From Peteryoungia ipomoeae (GTDB lineage Bacteria; Pseudomonadota; Alphaproteobacteria; Rhizobiales; Rhizobiaceae): a DNA stretch of 64,000 nt. The stretch covers positions 1 to 64,000 of the forward strand of contig NZ_STGV01000003.1 in NCBI RefSeq assembly GCF_004912165.1. Reading direction: 5' to 3'. Positions 25,335-34,436 of this stretch are shown in pieces (the first letter of the stretch is position 1; every line of letters begins with the position of its first letter). Below the pieces are notes generated by a model that saw only the letters and a list, made by a program, of their open reading frames with translations, was not told where the DNA came from and did not search any database. The position numbers and the translations under genes are program-made.

Positions 25335-25503
25335 GGTGAATGTGCTGAAGACGCCGAGCCATGCGCTCTCCGCCTATTTCGGCCTGAGCCATGCACCACT
25401 CAGCGCCCATGATGCGCTCGATGACGCACTGTCGCTTGCCTATGCCAGTCAGCACCTGCTGCGGGAAGGTCGATTGATAGTGGAGGATTTTGAGCGGCGT
25501 TGA
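25335..25503 (+). pseudogene. C-terminal fragment of a DnaQ-like 3'-5' exonuclease
   Basis: The frame right after the GNAT stop encodes VLKTPSHALSAYFGL, LSAHDALDDALSLAYASQHLL and REGRL. This resembles the last helices of DEDDh exonucleases, where H-x(n)-AL-x-DA carries the catalytic His and final Asp (HDALDDA). The N-terminal exonuclease motifs are missing, and the only possible starts lie inside or just after the acetyltransferase gene. It looks like the 3' remnant of a deleted gene. Confidence 0.45.
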
Positions 25504-25544
25504 TGCTACGGATCAGCTCCCAAAGCCTGCTGACAATCTCGCCA

Positions 25545-25817
25545 CTATCGCCGATAAACATCACGGCGGTTACCGATGCGTATGACCATGATAACCACCT
25601 CTCTGTCGCGAATGTCTGCGATAATGCGATAATCACCAACGCGGTATTTCCAGAATACCCCGAGTTCCGCGCCCTTCAGAGCTTCGCCAATACTTCGTGG
25701 ATCCTCAAGCGGTGCAATACGCTTGTGAAGGAAATTCAAAATGCGCCTGATCGCCTCGGGGCCAAGCTTGTCCAGTTCACGTTCCGCCGAACGTTCAAAC
25801 TCAATTCGCCAAGCCAT
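25545..25817 (-). CDS. RelE/ParE family toxin
   Basis: This 90-aa basic protein starts MAWRIEFERSAERELDKLG and carries RILNFLHKRI, LKGAELGVFWKYRVGDYRIIADI and VIMVIRIGNRRDVYRR, the hallmark strands of RelE toxins that cut mRNA on the ribosome. It overlaps the antitoxin gene upstream by 17 nt, a usual TA arrangement with antitoxin first. Confidence 0.9.
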   Translation of the reverse strand: MAWRIEFERSAERELDKLGPEAIRRILNFLHKRIAPLEDPRSIGEALKGAELGVFWKYRVGDYRIIADIRDREVVIMVIRIGNRRDVYRR

Positions 25818-26025
25818 GGCGCTTCATCACACTTTCCAGCGAGACTGTATCGCTCTCGCCACGCTCTAACGCAGCGCGACGCTCGCTGGCGAGTTTTGCA
25901 TCCTCCAGATCCTCGATATGGGCGAGGATCGCCTCCTCCACCAGGGCAGCCTTGGTCTGGCCGGTCGTGCGGGCCAGCTCTTCGAGGCGGGCGTCCAGAT
26001 CCTTGGGCAGGGTCAAAGCGAGCAT
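25801..26025 (-). CDS. Ribbon-helix-helix RelB-like antitoxin
   Basis: This 74-aa protein begins MLALTLPKDLDARLEELARTTGQTKAALVEEAILAHIEDLED, a ribbon-helix-helix DNA-binding domain, and ends in a polar tail likely to wrap the toxin. It is first in the operon with the RelE toxin and probably represses it. No SD stronger than AGGAGA a few bases before the ATG is needed. Confidence 0.88.
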   Translation of the reverse strand: MLALTLPKDLDARLEELARTTGQTKAALVEEAILAHIEDLEDAKLASERRAALERGESDTVSLESVMKRHGLAN

Positions 26026-26082
26026 GGGTTGTCTCCTATCAGCGCCAATATACCATCATGACGCTCGGCTTGCGAGCTACCC

Positions 26083-26547
26083 CTACCCCCGCTCCGCGCC
26101 CACCTTCAGCGGCCAGTCGACGACGTAGTCCTCGAGATCCTCGACATCGAGGCCCTCTTCGGAAATCGTGCGGCCGCGGGCGGAGACGCCGGCTTCGTGG
26201 ACGGTCTCCAGGCTGCCCGAGACGAGGTGGTGCCACCAGTAGAGATCGTGGCCCTCGTCGATCAGCCGGTAGCCGCAGGTGGGCGGCAGCCATTTGATTT
26301 CGCGTAGTCCCTGCAGGGTCAGCTGGATGCAATCCGGCACGGTTTCCTGGCGGTTCTCGTAGTCGGAGCAGCGACAGCTGTCGCCATCGAGCAGCTTGCA
26401 GGCGACCGACGTGAAGACCACTTCGCCGGTGTCCCAGTCCTCGAGCTTGTTCAGACAACAGAGGCCACAGCCGTCGCAGAGGCTTTCCCACTCCGCATTG
26501 CTCATCTCGGCAAGCGTCTTTGTCTTCCAGAAGGGTTGGTCGGTCAT
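26083..26547 (-). CDS. YcgN/UPF0260 family cysteine cluster protein
   Basis: This 154-aa protein has the conserved cysteine arrangement of UPF0260: [15 protein letters not shown], then CKLLD...[10 protein letters not shown]...PDC, which could bind a metal or Fe-S cluster. It continues with LPPTCGYRL and [13 protein letters not shown]. Function is unknown in the family. AAGGA lies 4 nt before the ATG at 26547, and an in-frame GTG five codons earlier is possible. Confidence 0.9.
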   Translation of the reverse strand: MTDQPFWKTKTLAEMSNAEWESLCDGCGLCCLNKLEDWDTGEVVFTSVACKLLDGDSCRCSDYENRQETVPDCIQLTLQGLREIKWLPPTCGYRLIDEGHDLYWWHHLVSGSLETVHEAGVSARGRTISEEGLDVEDLEDYVVDWPLKVGAERG

Positions 26548-26769
26548 GGCTTCCTTTGTCACGCGGTCCTTGTGTGGCCAGGTGGTGGCGGTGGCGCCAC
26601 GGGTTGGTGAAAACAGGGCCGTGCCCATTCACCATTGTGCGCGATAACGCTTGTTCTTTCATGGCAAATCGACCATCACTCATGAACGCCGACTGCCGTT
26701 TTCCTGCTCCTTCAGCCTTAACGCAGGCGGCGTCAAGGGACGGGTTCAACAATTTCAGGAAGATCGACT

Positions 26770-29013
26770 GTGTCCGAGGATGACCTGCCGCGGGATGAAA
26801 TGCCGAACACAGGCGACGAACGGTTGACACCGGCCGAGGCCAAAAAGCCCGTGCAAGGCCCCAGACAGAAGTTCAAGCGCCATATTCTGCTGCGCATCGA
26901 CAGCTTCATCGATTCTGGCCTGTGGAATGCCGGCTACAAGCTCGGCGAGGCCTGGGAGGAGATCACCATCTTCTTCCGCCGCTTTCGCGTGCGCGGCTGG
27001 AAGAAGCTTGTCTTTGAAGTCGCCGGCGAAGCCATGACGCTTGGCACCGCCGGAACGGTCGTGCTTCTCACCCTTGCCCAGTCCGCCTTCGAGGAAACCA
27101 AGAAGGACTGGCGCAACCACGACAATTTCGCCGTGACCTTTCTTGACCGCTACGGCAATTTCATCGGCCATCGCGGCATCATTCACGAAAACTCCGTGCC
27201 CGTCGACGAGCTGCCGGATCATCTGGTGAAAGCGGTTCTGGCAACGGAAGACCGTCGCTTCTTCGAGCATTACGGCATCGACTTTCTCGGCCTTGCCCGC
27301 GCCATGACCGAAAACGCCCGCGCCGGCTCCGTCGTGCAAGGCGGCTCGACGCTGACGCAGCAGCTGGCGAAGAACCTCTTCCTCACCAATGAGCGCTCGC
27401 TGGAGCGCAAGATCAAGGAAGCTTTCCTCGCGCTCTGGCTTGAGGCCAACCTCTCCAAGAAGGAGATCCTCTCGCTCTATCTCGACCGCGCCTATATGGG
27501 CGGCGGCACCTTTGGCGCGGCAGCCGCCTCGCAATTCTATTTCGGCAAGAACATCACCGAGGTGACGCTTGCGGAAGCCGCGATGATGGCCGGTCTTTTC
27601 AAGGCGCCGGCGAAATATGCGCCGCACGTCAACCTGCCGGCCGCACGTGCGCGCGCCAACGACGTCTTGACCAATCTCGTGCAGAGCGGGTTGATGACCG
27701 AGGGCCAGGTGGTGGCCGCACGGCGCAATCCGGCCACCGTCATCGACCGTGACGAAAAGGAAGCGCCGGATTATTTCCTCGACTGGGCCTTCGACGAGGT
27801 GCAGCGGATTGCCGGCAAGTTCAAGGATCACACGCTGGTGGTGCGCACCACCATCGATCTTGGCCTGCAGCAGGCCGCCGAAGAGGCGGTGGCTGCAAGC
27901 CTGCGCGAATATGGCGAGAGCTACCGGGTCAAGCAGGGCGCGCTGGCGATGATCGAGAATGGCGGGGCTGTGCGCGCCATGGTCGGCGGGCGTGACTATG
28001 GCGAGAGCCAGTTCAACCGCGCGACGCGGGCGCTGCGCCAGCCGGGCTCCTCCTTCAAGATGTATACCTATGCGCTGGCCATGGAAAACGGTTACACGCC
28101 GCAGACCATCGTGACCGACGGCCCGGTTTCCTGGGGCAACTGGAGCCCGCAGAATTATGGCCGCAGCTATGCCGGCCGCATGACGATGGAAACGGCGCTG
28201 GCCAAATCGATCAACACCATTCCCGTGCGGCTAGCGAAAGACAAGCTCGGCATCGATGCGATCATCCAGACCGCCAAGGCCATGGGCGTGGAAACGCCGA
28301 TCAAGAAGGATGTGACCATTCCGCTCGGCACGGCGGAAGTGACGGTGATGGACCAGGCAACCGCCTATGCCGTGCTGCCGGCCGGCGGGCGGGCGACGCG
28401 GCGCCACGGGGTGGCGCAGATCACCAATTATGCCGGCGAAGTGCTTTACGATTTCGAGCGCGACGAGCCGCAGGCGCCGCAGATCCTGACCGAACAGGCA
28501 GCGATTGCGATGAACCAGATGATGACCAAGATCCCCTATATCGGCACGGCGCGGCGCGCGGCGGTCGATGGGGTGCTGACCGCCGGCAAGACCGGCACCA
28601 CCCAGGCCTACCGCGACGCCTGGTTTGTCGGCTATACCGGCAACTACACGGCCGCCGTCTGGTTCGGCAATGACGACTACACTTCCACCAACAACATGAC
28701 CGGCGGCTCGCTGCCCGCCATGACCTTCAAGAAGCTGATGGACTATGCGCATCAGGGCATCGACCTGAAGCCGATCTTCGGCGTGGATGCGCCGATGCCG
28801 GAAAAGGAAGCCCCTGTTGCTTCCGACACTGCCGAGGATGACCTGAACCTCACCGCGCTCGTGCGGCCGCGCTCGCTCTCCTCGCAATCCACCCGGATGA
28901 TCCGCGATCTCGGCCAAAGGCTCAAATCCGCCCCGCCACTCGCCCTGCCGACGACCACCGCAGGCAAGACAGCGATGGATCAGACCGGCGCCACAACCAC
29001 AACCTTGAATTGA
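26770..29013 (+). CDS. Class A penicillin-binding protein (PBP1A family)
   Basis: This 747-aa bifunctional murein synthase has a cytoplasmic tail, one membrane segment (about residues 95-115), a glycosyltransferase domain with ATEDRRFFEH (catalytic Glu160) and GGSTLTQQLAKNLFL, and a transpeptidase domain with SSFK (Ser427), SIN (480-482) and KTGTT (607-611). It polymerises and cross-links peptidoglycan in the periplasm. The start is a GTG with AGGAAG 7 nt upstream. The C-terminal ~60 residues after the transpeptidase are disordered and polar. It is monocistronic with a hairpin after its stop. Confidence 0.93.
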   Translation: MSEDDLPRDEMPNTGDERLTPAEAKKPVQGPRQKFKRHILLRIDSFIDSGLWNAGYKLGEAWEEITIFFRRFRVRGWKKLVFEVAGEAMTLGTAGTVVLLTLAQSAFEETKKDWRNHDNFAVTFLDRYGNFIGHRGIIHENSVPVDELPDHLVKAVLATEDRRFFEHYGIDFLGLARAMTENARAGSVVQGGSTLTQQLAKNLFLTNERSLERKIKEAFLALWLEANLSKKEILSLYLDRAYMGGGTFGAAAASQFYFGKNITEVTLAEAAMMAGLFKAPAKYAPHVNLPAARARANDVLTNLVQSGLMTEGQVVAARRNPATVIDRDEKEAPDYFLDWAFDEVQRIAGKFKDHTLVVRTTIDLGLQQAAEEAVAASLREYGESYRVKQGALAMIENGGAVRAMVGGRDYGESQFNRATRALRQPGSSFKMYTYALAMENGYTPQTIVTDGPVSWGNWSPQNYGRSYAGRMTMETALAKSINTIPVRLAKDKLGIDAIIQTAKAMGVETPIKKDVTIPLGTAEVTVMDQATAYAVLPAGGRATRRHGVAQITNYAGEVLYDFERDEPQAPQILTEQAAIAMNQMMTKIPYIGTARRAAVDGVLTAGKTGTTQAYRDAWFVGYTGNYTAAVWFGNDDYTSTNNMTGGSLPAMTFKKLMDYAHQGIDLKPIFGVDAPMPEKEAPVASDTAEDDLNLTALVRPRSLSSQSTRMIRDLGQRLKSAPPLALPTTTAGKTAMDQTGATTTTLN

Positions 29014-29025
29014 TATCGGTTGCGA

Positions 29026-29055
29026 AGCCTGCCGATCACCCCCGATCGGCAGGCT
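29026..29055 (+). terminator. Hairpin after the PBP gene
   Basis: A perfect 12-bp stem AGCCTGCCGATC/GATCGGCAGGCT around a 6-nt loop begins 12 nt after the stop. No T run follows on the plus strand, so it may be a weak terminator or an mRNA 3' stabiliser. The rest of the gap to 29359 has no credible gene. Confidence 0.5.
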
Positions 29056-29359
29056 GCAACTCTAGGCTTAAGACGCACATCGCGCCATGGTGGCGGCGAT
29101 TCGCTTGTGCGGCGAGCGCTTGACGGTCACGATCGGCCAGACTGCCGCATTTTCACGTATTGCTGTGCCGGATTCCGACAGCCTTGGTGAATTATGGCCG
29201 AATTTGGGCGGAAATGTTTCCGTTTGAGCAACCATACGGCTTGCGAATTTTCCAGCTTTCCCGCAATGGTACACTTCCTTCACCCCAGATTAAGGGGGGC
29301 AGGCCTAGACTTCGCCTGTGTTTTTCGTATCGCATTTTTCAATCTGTGATTGGACATCC

Positions 29360-30631
29360 ATGAAGAGATGGCTTGGCATTCCCGCTATGCCCCGCATGAC
29401 GCCGGAGCAGAGTGCAGAGTTTTTTGAACACCGTGCCACCGTGCGCACCCATATGTTGAAGACGGCGGTCATTTCCGTCTCTCTCTTCTATCTGTCCTGC
29501 TATCTGTTCGATGTCTTCCTGCTCGGCGATGTCACCTTCATCGGCGGTGTTCTGCGCTTTGGCGTCATTCTGCCGCTGACGCTTGGCCTTCTGATCTATC
29601 TCGGCCGCGACAATCCGATCCAGCACAAGGAGGTCGCGGCAATCGGGGTGGCGCTTGCGGCGAATATCGTCTGGTGCGTCATCCTGCTTTCGAGCAACAG
29701 CCCGAGTGTGCTGAGCTACTTCTATGCGGCGCCGACCTTCCAGATGGCGATCACGCTTGCGGCTGCATCGCCATTTCGCCCGGCCTTGCGGGCCAGCATC
29801 TTCACCTTCTGCCTGAATTATTCGGCCATCTTCTTTCTCGAAGGCGTGACGATCGGCTATGTCATGCAGCACCTGGTGGTCTACATGCCAACCGTTGTGA
29901 TGACGCTGCTTGTCAGCCATCATCTGGATGTCGAGGCCCGCATGGGCTATCTGCGCGCCGCCGAAAACGAGGCCTTGAAGCGCGAATTGTCACGTCAGAA
30001 CAAGGATCTGGCACGGCTCTCCGTGACCGACCCGCTGACACGGCTGTCCAACCGGCGCGGCACCGATCTCGAGCTTCTGAGATTGCGCAACGAGACGCCG
30101 GAGCTTGCCGAGAGCGCGCTTTTGTTCATCATCGACGTCGATCACTTCAAGGCCTTCAACGACGGTTATGGCCATGGCGCCGGCGACATGGCGCTGAAGC
30201 GGCTGGCCCGCGCCATGCGGCGCGCCTTGCCGATCGACGCGCATCTGGCGCGCCATGGCGGCGAGGAATTCATTGCCGTCCTCGCCGGACACCCGCCGGA
30301 GGAAACCCACCGGATAGCAGAGGACCTGCGCCGCGCCGTGCGCCAGCTCGACATTCCGCATGAGCTGACCCAGGATCGCAACCGGCATGTGACGATTTCC
30401 ATCGGCGCGGCCTCAGGCTCGATGGCGACGACCCGCGATTTCGACGATCTGATGGAACGCGCCGACCGGGCGCTCTATGCCGCCAAGGCGGACGGCCGCA
30501 ACACTTGGCGGGTGAACGAGGACAAGAGCGAGACCGGCCAGTCCGAGAGCCCCGGCGAACGCGCTGGCGAACCCCATTCCGGCGGTTCGATCGAGACCAC
30601 CGAAGCCGAGCCGCAGCGCGACGTGGCCTGA
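29360..30631 (+). CDS. Membrane diguanylate cyclase (GGDEF)
   Basis: This 423-aa protein has about six membrane segments in residues 40-200, a coiled-coil linker (EALKRELSRQNKDLARL) and a GGDEF domain opening with SVTDPLTRLSNRR and carrying HGGEEF. Its RxxD inhibition site is missing (PIDA at that place). A polar tail of about 45 residues follows the domain. The ATG at 29360 is the first methionine before a plausible membrane protein start. It is the second membrane GGDEF protein in the window and shares the architecture of 11794-12945 without close sequence similarity. Confidence 0.88.
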   Translation: MKRWLGIPAMPRMTPEQSAEFFEHRATVRTHMLKTAVISVSLFYLSCYLFDVFLLGDVTFIGGVLRFGVILPLTLGLLIYLGRDNPIQHKEVAAIGVALAANIVWCVILLSSNSPSVLSYFYAAPTFQMAITLAAASPFRPALRASIFTFCLNYSAIFFLEGVTIGYVMQHLVVYMPTVVMTLLVSHHLDVEARMGYLRAAENEALKRELSRQNKDLARLSVTDPLTRLSNRRGTDLELLRLRNETPELAESALLFIIDVDHFKAFNDGYGHGAGDMALKRLARAMRRALPIDAHLARHGGEEFIAVLAGHPPEETHRIAEDLRRAVRQLDIPHELTQDRNRHVTISIGAASGSMATTRDFDDLMERADRALYAAKADGRNTWRVNEDKSETGQSESPGERAGEPHSGGSIETTEAEPQRDVA

Positions 30632-30674
30632 GGCCCTTGCCGCAGGCTCCGGGTAATTCTGCAAGGCTTAACCC

Positions 30675-31469
30675 TCAAGATCCGCCGCCTGGCGTCTCTT
30701 CCTTGGCGCTCATCTCGTAGAGATAAAGCCGCGTCTTGCGGCGGTCGGACAATTCCCAGATTTCGTCGGGATCGCGGTCCGGCACGGCAAAGCTGTTCGA
30801 CACGAAGAGGCTGCCGGGCTTCATCTCGCGGGAAAGCTTGGCATAAAGTGCGGCCATCGGCGTTGGCGAGAGGAAGGCATAGACCAGATCCTCGCCCGCG
30901 ATATCGGCGCGAAAGAGATCGCCGCGCTCAATGACGCCGCGCCCGCTGATCTTTGCCAGAAGCTGCGCGGCAAGGACGAGGCCGGGCGCGTTTTCCACCC
31001 CCCTCGCCCGCCTGCCCTTGCCATCCAGCCCGCGCACGACGCCGCCCAGCCCGCAGCCGAGATCGGTGATTGTCGTAAACCCGCGCTCGGCCATCAACCG
31101 CTTCAACACGGAGACCGTCTCGTCATTGGTGAGGTAGAGCGGCACGCGTCCGCGCGTGGTGTTGGAAAAGACAAGCGCCAGGAGAAGAAAGGCAAGCCCG
31201 AACGGCCATGCCGGCATCTGCCCGGCACCGAGCGCCAGGCCCATGGCAAGCGGAAAGACGAAGGCGATCAGCAGCCACCAGCGCGGCAGGCCCATCACGC
31301 GACAGAGCACCGCGGCAAGGACGCCCTGCAGGAGAAGCGCAAGCCCGATCAGCGGCAGCCGATCCACGCTGCCGGACAGGGCTCCGGTGACCGTGGCGAC
31401 AACCGGCAGGGCCACCACCTGGGCCAGAAGCGCACCGAGGATCGGCGTCGCGCGCAAAAGCGCAAGCAT
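30675..31469 (-). CDS. Membrane-anchored class I SAM-dependent methyltransferase
   Basis: This 264-aa protein has about four hydrophobic segments in its first 100 residues, followed by a methyltransferase domain with the SAM motif TDLGCGLGGVVRGL and later GVENAPGLVLAAQLLAK. GGGAG lies 8 nt before the ATG at 31469. The membrane anchor is unusual for this fold and suggests a lipid or membrane-protein substrate, which is inference. It is convergent with the GGDEF gene. Confidence 0.75.
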   Translation of the reverse strand: MLALLRATPILGALLAQVVALPVVATVTGALSGSVDRLPLIGLALLLQGVLAAVLCRVMGLPRWWLLIAFVFPLAMGLALGAGQMPAWPFGLAFLLLALVFSNTTRGRVPLYLTNDETVSVLKRLMAERGFTTITDLGCGLGGVVRGLDGKGRRARGVENAPGLVLAAQLLAKISGRGVIERGDLFRADIAGEDLVYAFLSPTPMAALYAKLSREMKPGSLFVSNSFAVPDRDPDEIWELSDRRKTRLYLYEMSAKEETPGGGS

Positions 31470-31684
31470 GACCGCATCTCCCTTCGGCTTTCGCATGCGA
31501 TGTTCAGTGGCGCGACACTGGCAGGGTGGGACGCGATTCTCAAGAGTGGTGTGGGTGAAGGACTTGGGCCAGTGATCGGCACACAGCACCTTTTGTAACC
31601 GCGAGACCCAAGCTGATGGCTTGCGGCCACGACAACAGGTTGACTAAACCTTCACATCGACTTTGGGCACAGAAAGACGTGATC

Positions 31685-32143
31685 ATGAAAGCCAACAACC
31701 GGATCGTTCTCTCCAGCGACCACACTGCCCTCCAACTGCGCCAGACCATAGCCACTCATATCTCGGAAAGGGGGTGGGTGGTGGTTGACATCGGACCAAC
31801 CACCGCTGAGAGCACGCACTATCCGGCGCATGGCAAGGCGGCGGCGGAATTCGTCGCCTCTGGCGATTGCCGCTTTGGGATACTTCTCTGTGGCACCGGT
31901 CAAGGGATCATGATGGCCGCGAACAAGGTCAGAGGCATTCGCTGTGGCGTTTGCAGCGACACATTCTCGGCCAGAATGGTACGGCAACACAACGATGCAA
32001 ACATGCTTTCACTTGGTGTGCGTGTCGTGGGTGAAGGGCTGGCACTTGAGATCGTGGACGCGTTTCTGAGCGCCGGCTTTGAAGGCGGCAGGCATGGAAC
32101 ACGTGTGGACATGATCGAGGCAGAGTCAGATGCTTTCTCTTGA
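31685..32143 (+). CDS. RpiB/LacA/LacB family sugar-phosphate isomerase
   Basis: This 152-aa protein shows the RpiB fold motifs: SSDHTALQLR (D12, H13), LLCGTGQGIMMAANKVRGIR with the catalytic C69 and T71, and RQHNDANMLSLG with H102. It should isomerise an aldose/ketose phosphate. The exact sugar (ribose, allose, galactose or a tetrulose phosphate) cannot be decided from sequence, and no sugar pathway genes flank it. The region from here to about 44 kb is accessory-like. Confidence 0.85.
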   Translation: MKANNRIVLSSDHTALQLRQTIATHISERGWVVVDIGPTTAESTHYPAHGKAAAEFVASGDCRFGILLCGTGQGIMMAANKVRGIRCGVCSDTFSARMVRQHNDANMLSLGVRVVGEGLALEIVDAFLSAGFEGGRHGTRVDMIEAESDAFS

Positions 32144-32222
32144 GGGAGCGCTATCGGGGCTAGCTGGTCCGGCAACCCGTCCACGCATCTACAAGTCCTG
32201 TAGCGGCGGCCTAAAACGACCA

Positions 32223-32245
32223 AAGCCACCCTTGTGGGGTGGCTT
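32223..32245. terminator. Hairpin, possible weak terminator
   Basis: AAGCCACCC-N5-GGGTGGCTT forms a 9-bp stem 80 nt after the isomerase gene. It is followed by GGCTTATATG rather than a T run. It could serve both convergent genes. Confidence 0.35.
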
Positions 32246-32365
32246 GGCTTATATGTCCCTTTCGGGAGACGATGACGCGCATCGCACGCCTCGCAGATGA
32301 TTTGTATATAGCCCTGGTTATCATGTTGGTCAATGGTGACCCGGCGTCGGGGGTGCCATGCTGCC

Positions 32366-32896
32366 TCATTCGTTGTCAGTGGTTCCTACTGCCGAGCCCG
32401 CTACTGTCACCGTGACGGTATCGATAACCGTGGTGATAATCTCCTCTGGCGTCTCCATGACTGTCGTCGACTCCGCTACAACGACTCTCAACGGTTGAGA
32501 CGGGGGCCAGCCAGCCAGAAGAGAGTGGGCCTTTTCCAGGATGGGGCCAAGCTCTATCGGGTCGATCCGGGGTGGGCTCTTGTCTACGAAGTCGAGCCGA
32601 GACGTTGCGACGGTCATGATGTGATCGCAGACAACCCATGACCTCTTGCCATTGATCTTGTCCCTCGTCGCTTGCGAAAGCTCTATGGAATGCTCGTAGG
32701 TCACATTGTCCTCGTCGGTCGTGATGGGGAGGACGGTCACTTTACCATGGAGCGTATTCTTTCTGCTGATGACGACGACGGGCCGCTTTTTCCAGAATTC
32801 GGGTATGTGAATCTGCGCCTCCGCATGCAGGCTACACCAGTAAAGTGACCCGACCTTGGGCGCCGCCTTGATCTTAACTGGGTGCTTCGCGGCCAC
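32366..32896 (-). CDS. PemK/MazF-like toxin
   Basis: This 176-aa protein has a PemK/MazF-type fold: KVGSLYWCSL near the start, then FWKKRPVVVISRKN, KVTVLPITT and RSWVVCDHIMTVATSRLDFV. MazF relatives are endoribonucleases. It is longer than a typical MazF (about 110 aa); the last ~50 residues are a polar threonine/valine-rich tail. It starts with a GTG that overlaps the stop of a 40-aa frame (TAGTG), so the two are coupled. Confidence 0.75.
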   Translation of the reverse strand: MAAKHPVKIKAAPKVGSLYWCSLHAEAQIHIPEFWKKRPVVVISRKNTLHGKVTVLPITTDEDNVTYEHSIELSQATRDKINGKRSWVVCDHIMTVATSRLDFVDKSPPRIDPIELGPILEKAHSLLAGWPPSQPLRVVVAESTTVMETPEEIITTVIDTVTVTVAGSAVGTTDNE

Positions 32897-33018
32897 TACG
32901 CGCCCCTTTCGAGGGCCATGACAGCCACGCCAATATGGCGGCCAACGTCGATGGCAACAGCATTGGACGCTTCCCGCGCCCTACCCTGCCTGATACCTGC
33001 CTCAACCTGAGCCTGCAT
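32896..33018 (-). CDS. Candidate 40-aa antitoxin or leader peptide upstream of pemK-like toxin
   Basis: An ATG at 33018, with GGGGG about 8 nt upstream, opens a 40-codon frame that ends exactly on the toxin's GTG start. The peptide (MQAQVEAGIRQGRAREASN..., then AIDVGRHIGVAVMALERGA) has no recognised antitoxin domain. Overlap with the toxin start is what one expects of an antitoxin, but it is very short. Confidence 0.4.
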   Translation of the reverse strand: MQAQVEAGIRQGRAREASNAVAIDVGRHIGVAVMALERGA

Positions 33019-33116
33019 CAATTACACCCCCACGACTTTTCGTTGGCGGAGATCATAACCGGCCAGGCGCATGGCGCAACGGGCAACAACCCTATGCCCC
33101 CGCCCTCTCCTTGCCC

Positions 33117-33593
33117 TCAGCTCTTCTCGTAGAACGCCTCGATTGTTGCCACTTCCACACCGAGTTTGGTCAGCGAGGCGTGCACGCTCATGTGGCGTTC
33201 GTCATGCAGGATGAACCAGTCTTCGAAGCCGAAGCGGGTGGTGGAGCCGTCGGCTGAGGGGACGTCGCGGGTGTATTGCCAGAGGAAGGCGGAGCCGGAC
33301 TGGTTGCCGTCTGCGGTGCCGTCGATCTTCGGTTCGCGGCCTTCATAGCGGTTTTCGGCGCGTTTGAGGATGGTCCAGCTCAGCGTGTCGGAATGGCCGT
33401 CATCGAAGAAATAGTCTTCCTTCAAGGTCAGCACATTCGCCATTGCATCGAAGCTGCCGCGGGCATCGATGGTGAAGCGGTTCTGAAATCCCCCAAGACG
33501 CCCGATCGTCACGCCATAACCCCGCAAGGTGCCGGAAAAGAACTCCTCCAGAATGAAGGCGGGTTGGCGGGCTTCAAAATCCTCAAGCTTCAC
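33117..33593 (-). CDS. DUF3833 family protein
   Basis: This 158-aa protein matches the DUF3833 layout as I recall it: PAFILEEFFSGTLRGYGVTIGRLG, F.IDARGSFD, LKEDYFFDDGHSDTLSWTI and a C-terminal WFILHDERHMSVHASLTKLGVEVA. It is a beta-rich, lipocalin-like domain of unknown function. The start is a GTG 7 nt after GAGGAG. Members are often lipoproteins, but there is no lipobox here. Confidence 0.8.
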   Translation of the reverse strand: MKLEDFEARQPAFILEEFFSGTLRGYGVTIGRLGGFQNRFTIDARGSFDAMANVLTLKEDYFFDDGHSDTLSWTILKRAENRYEGREPKIDGTADGNQSGSAFLWQYTRDVPSADGSTTRFGFEDWFILHDERHMSVHASLTKLGVEVATIEAFYEKS

Positions 33594-33740
33594 GGCTGTC
33601 TCCTCGGGGTTCGTGGCACCGGCCCGATGCCGGGTCCGGTTGGAAACACGGGCCGACGTGCCATAGTTCCATCGGATCGGCGCGATATCCGAACGAAGGG
33701 TCAGCGCATGGGGTGCTCGGGATGGGGTGGTCGCGATGGG

Positions 33741-34061
33741 TCAGGCCAGAAAGGTCAGGCCGTGCTTCCTGACAAGGGACAACAGCTTCAGCGCCGGACC
33801 ACTGGGCTGCTTGGCGCCCGTTTCCCATTTTTCGATGGTCGAGCGGCTGGTGTTGAGATAGCGGGCGAAAACGGGCTGGCTAACATTGTTTTCCTGTCTG
33901 AGAGACCGGATCTCCTCAGCGGACATCGGCTGAACGTCGCTCAGGCATGCCTCGTCGAAGTGTCTCAGGGTCTGCTTGTCGACGGTGCCAGCCCGCGCCA
34001 TGCCCTCCACCGCACTGTGGATCGCCTCGAATGCATCCGAACGATAACTGCGTTCATTCAT
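33741..34061 (-). CDS. HTH-domain antitoxin (Xre/HigA-2 type)
   Basis: This 106-aa protein has a C-terminal Xre-type HTH (SAEEIRSLRQENNVSQPVFARYLNTSRSTIEKWETGAKQPSGPALKLL) and a N-terminal toxin-binding half. It lies downstream of a RelE-like toxin and overlaps it by 8 nt, the toxin-first order of HigBA systems. It should bind the palindrome in front of the toxin gene. Confidence 0.88.
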   Translation of the reverse strand: MNERSYRSDAFEAIHSAVEGMARAGTVDKQTLRHFDEACLSDVQPMSAEEIRSLRQENNVSQPVFARYLNTSRSTIEKWETGAKQPSGPALKLLSLVRKHGLTFLA

Positions 34062-34416
34062 CGCCCTTGATCTCCTTTAAAACGCCAAGACGCAGTTCTG
34101 CCTCAAGGTCAGCGTCCGTCTTCTTGCGGTAGAGCGCTCCGAGATGGCGGAAGGCAGTCAATTCGGCATCATCGATGTTGGCTCGGTCCTGCTTGGCAAA
34201 CAGATAGACATAAACCCAGAATTCTCCCGCCTTCGCCAGCAGGATCGCCCGATGCTGGTTGCGGCTCAGACGCTTCTTGTAGACGCCGCCGCCGAGATCA
34301 TCCGCCTGCCCCCGCGCCGCCTCCTCGACCGCCCGCCACAAGGTGGCGTCGGTCAACCCGATCCTCCGGGAGGCCTTGGCGAACCACGCGGTTTGAAACA
34401 CTCTGAACGACATCAT
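34054..34416 (-). CDS. RelE/HigB-2-like toxin
   Basis: This 120-aa protein reads MMSFRVFQTAWFAKASRRIGLTD, ...GGGVYKKRLSRNQ..RAILLAKAGEFWVYVYLFAKQDRANID, the pattern of RelE/HigB-2-like toxins with GGVYKKRL and a Y..LF.K..R strand. It is first in the toxin-antitoxin operon. No SD is visible before ATG 34416; the palindrome lies 6 nt upstream, so the transcript may have a very short leader. A longer frame from 34476 is not needed. Confidence 0.8.
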   Translation of the reverse strand: MMSFRVFQTAWFAKASRRIGLTDATLWRAVEEAARGQADDLGGGVYKKRLSRNQHRAILLAKAGEFWVYVYLFAKQDRANIDDAELTAFRHLGALYRKKTDADLEAELRLGVLKEIKGDE

Positions 34417-34421
34417 AAATA

Positions 34422-34436
34422 TAGCACCAAGTGCTA
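34422..34436. promoter_or_regulatory. Palindromic operator of the RelE/HTH TA pair
   Basis: A perfect 6-3-6 palindrome, TAGCAC-CAA-GTGCTA, lies 6 nt upstream of the toxin start. It is the likely binding site for the antitoxin. Confidence 0.65.
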
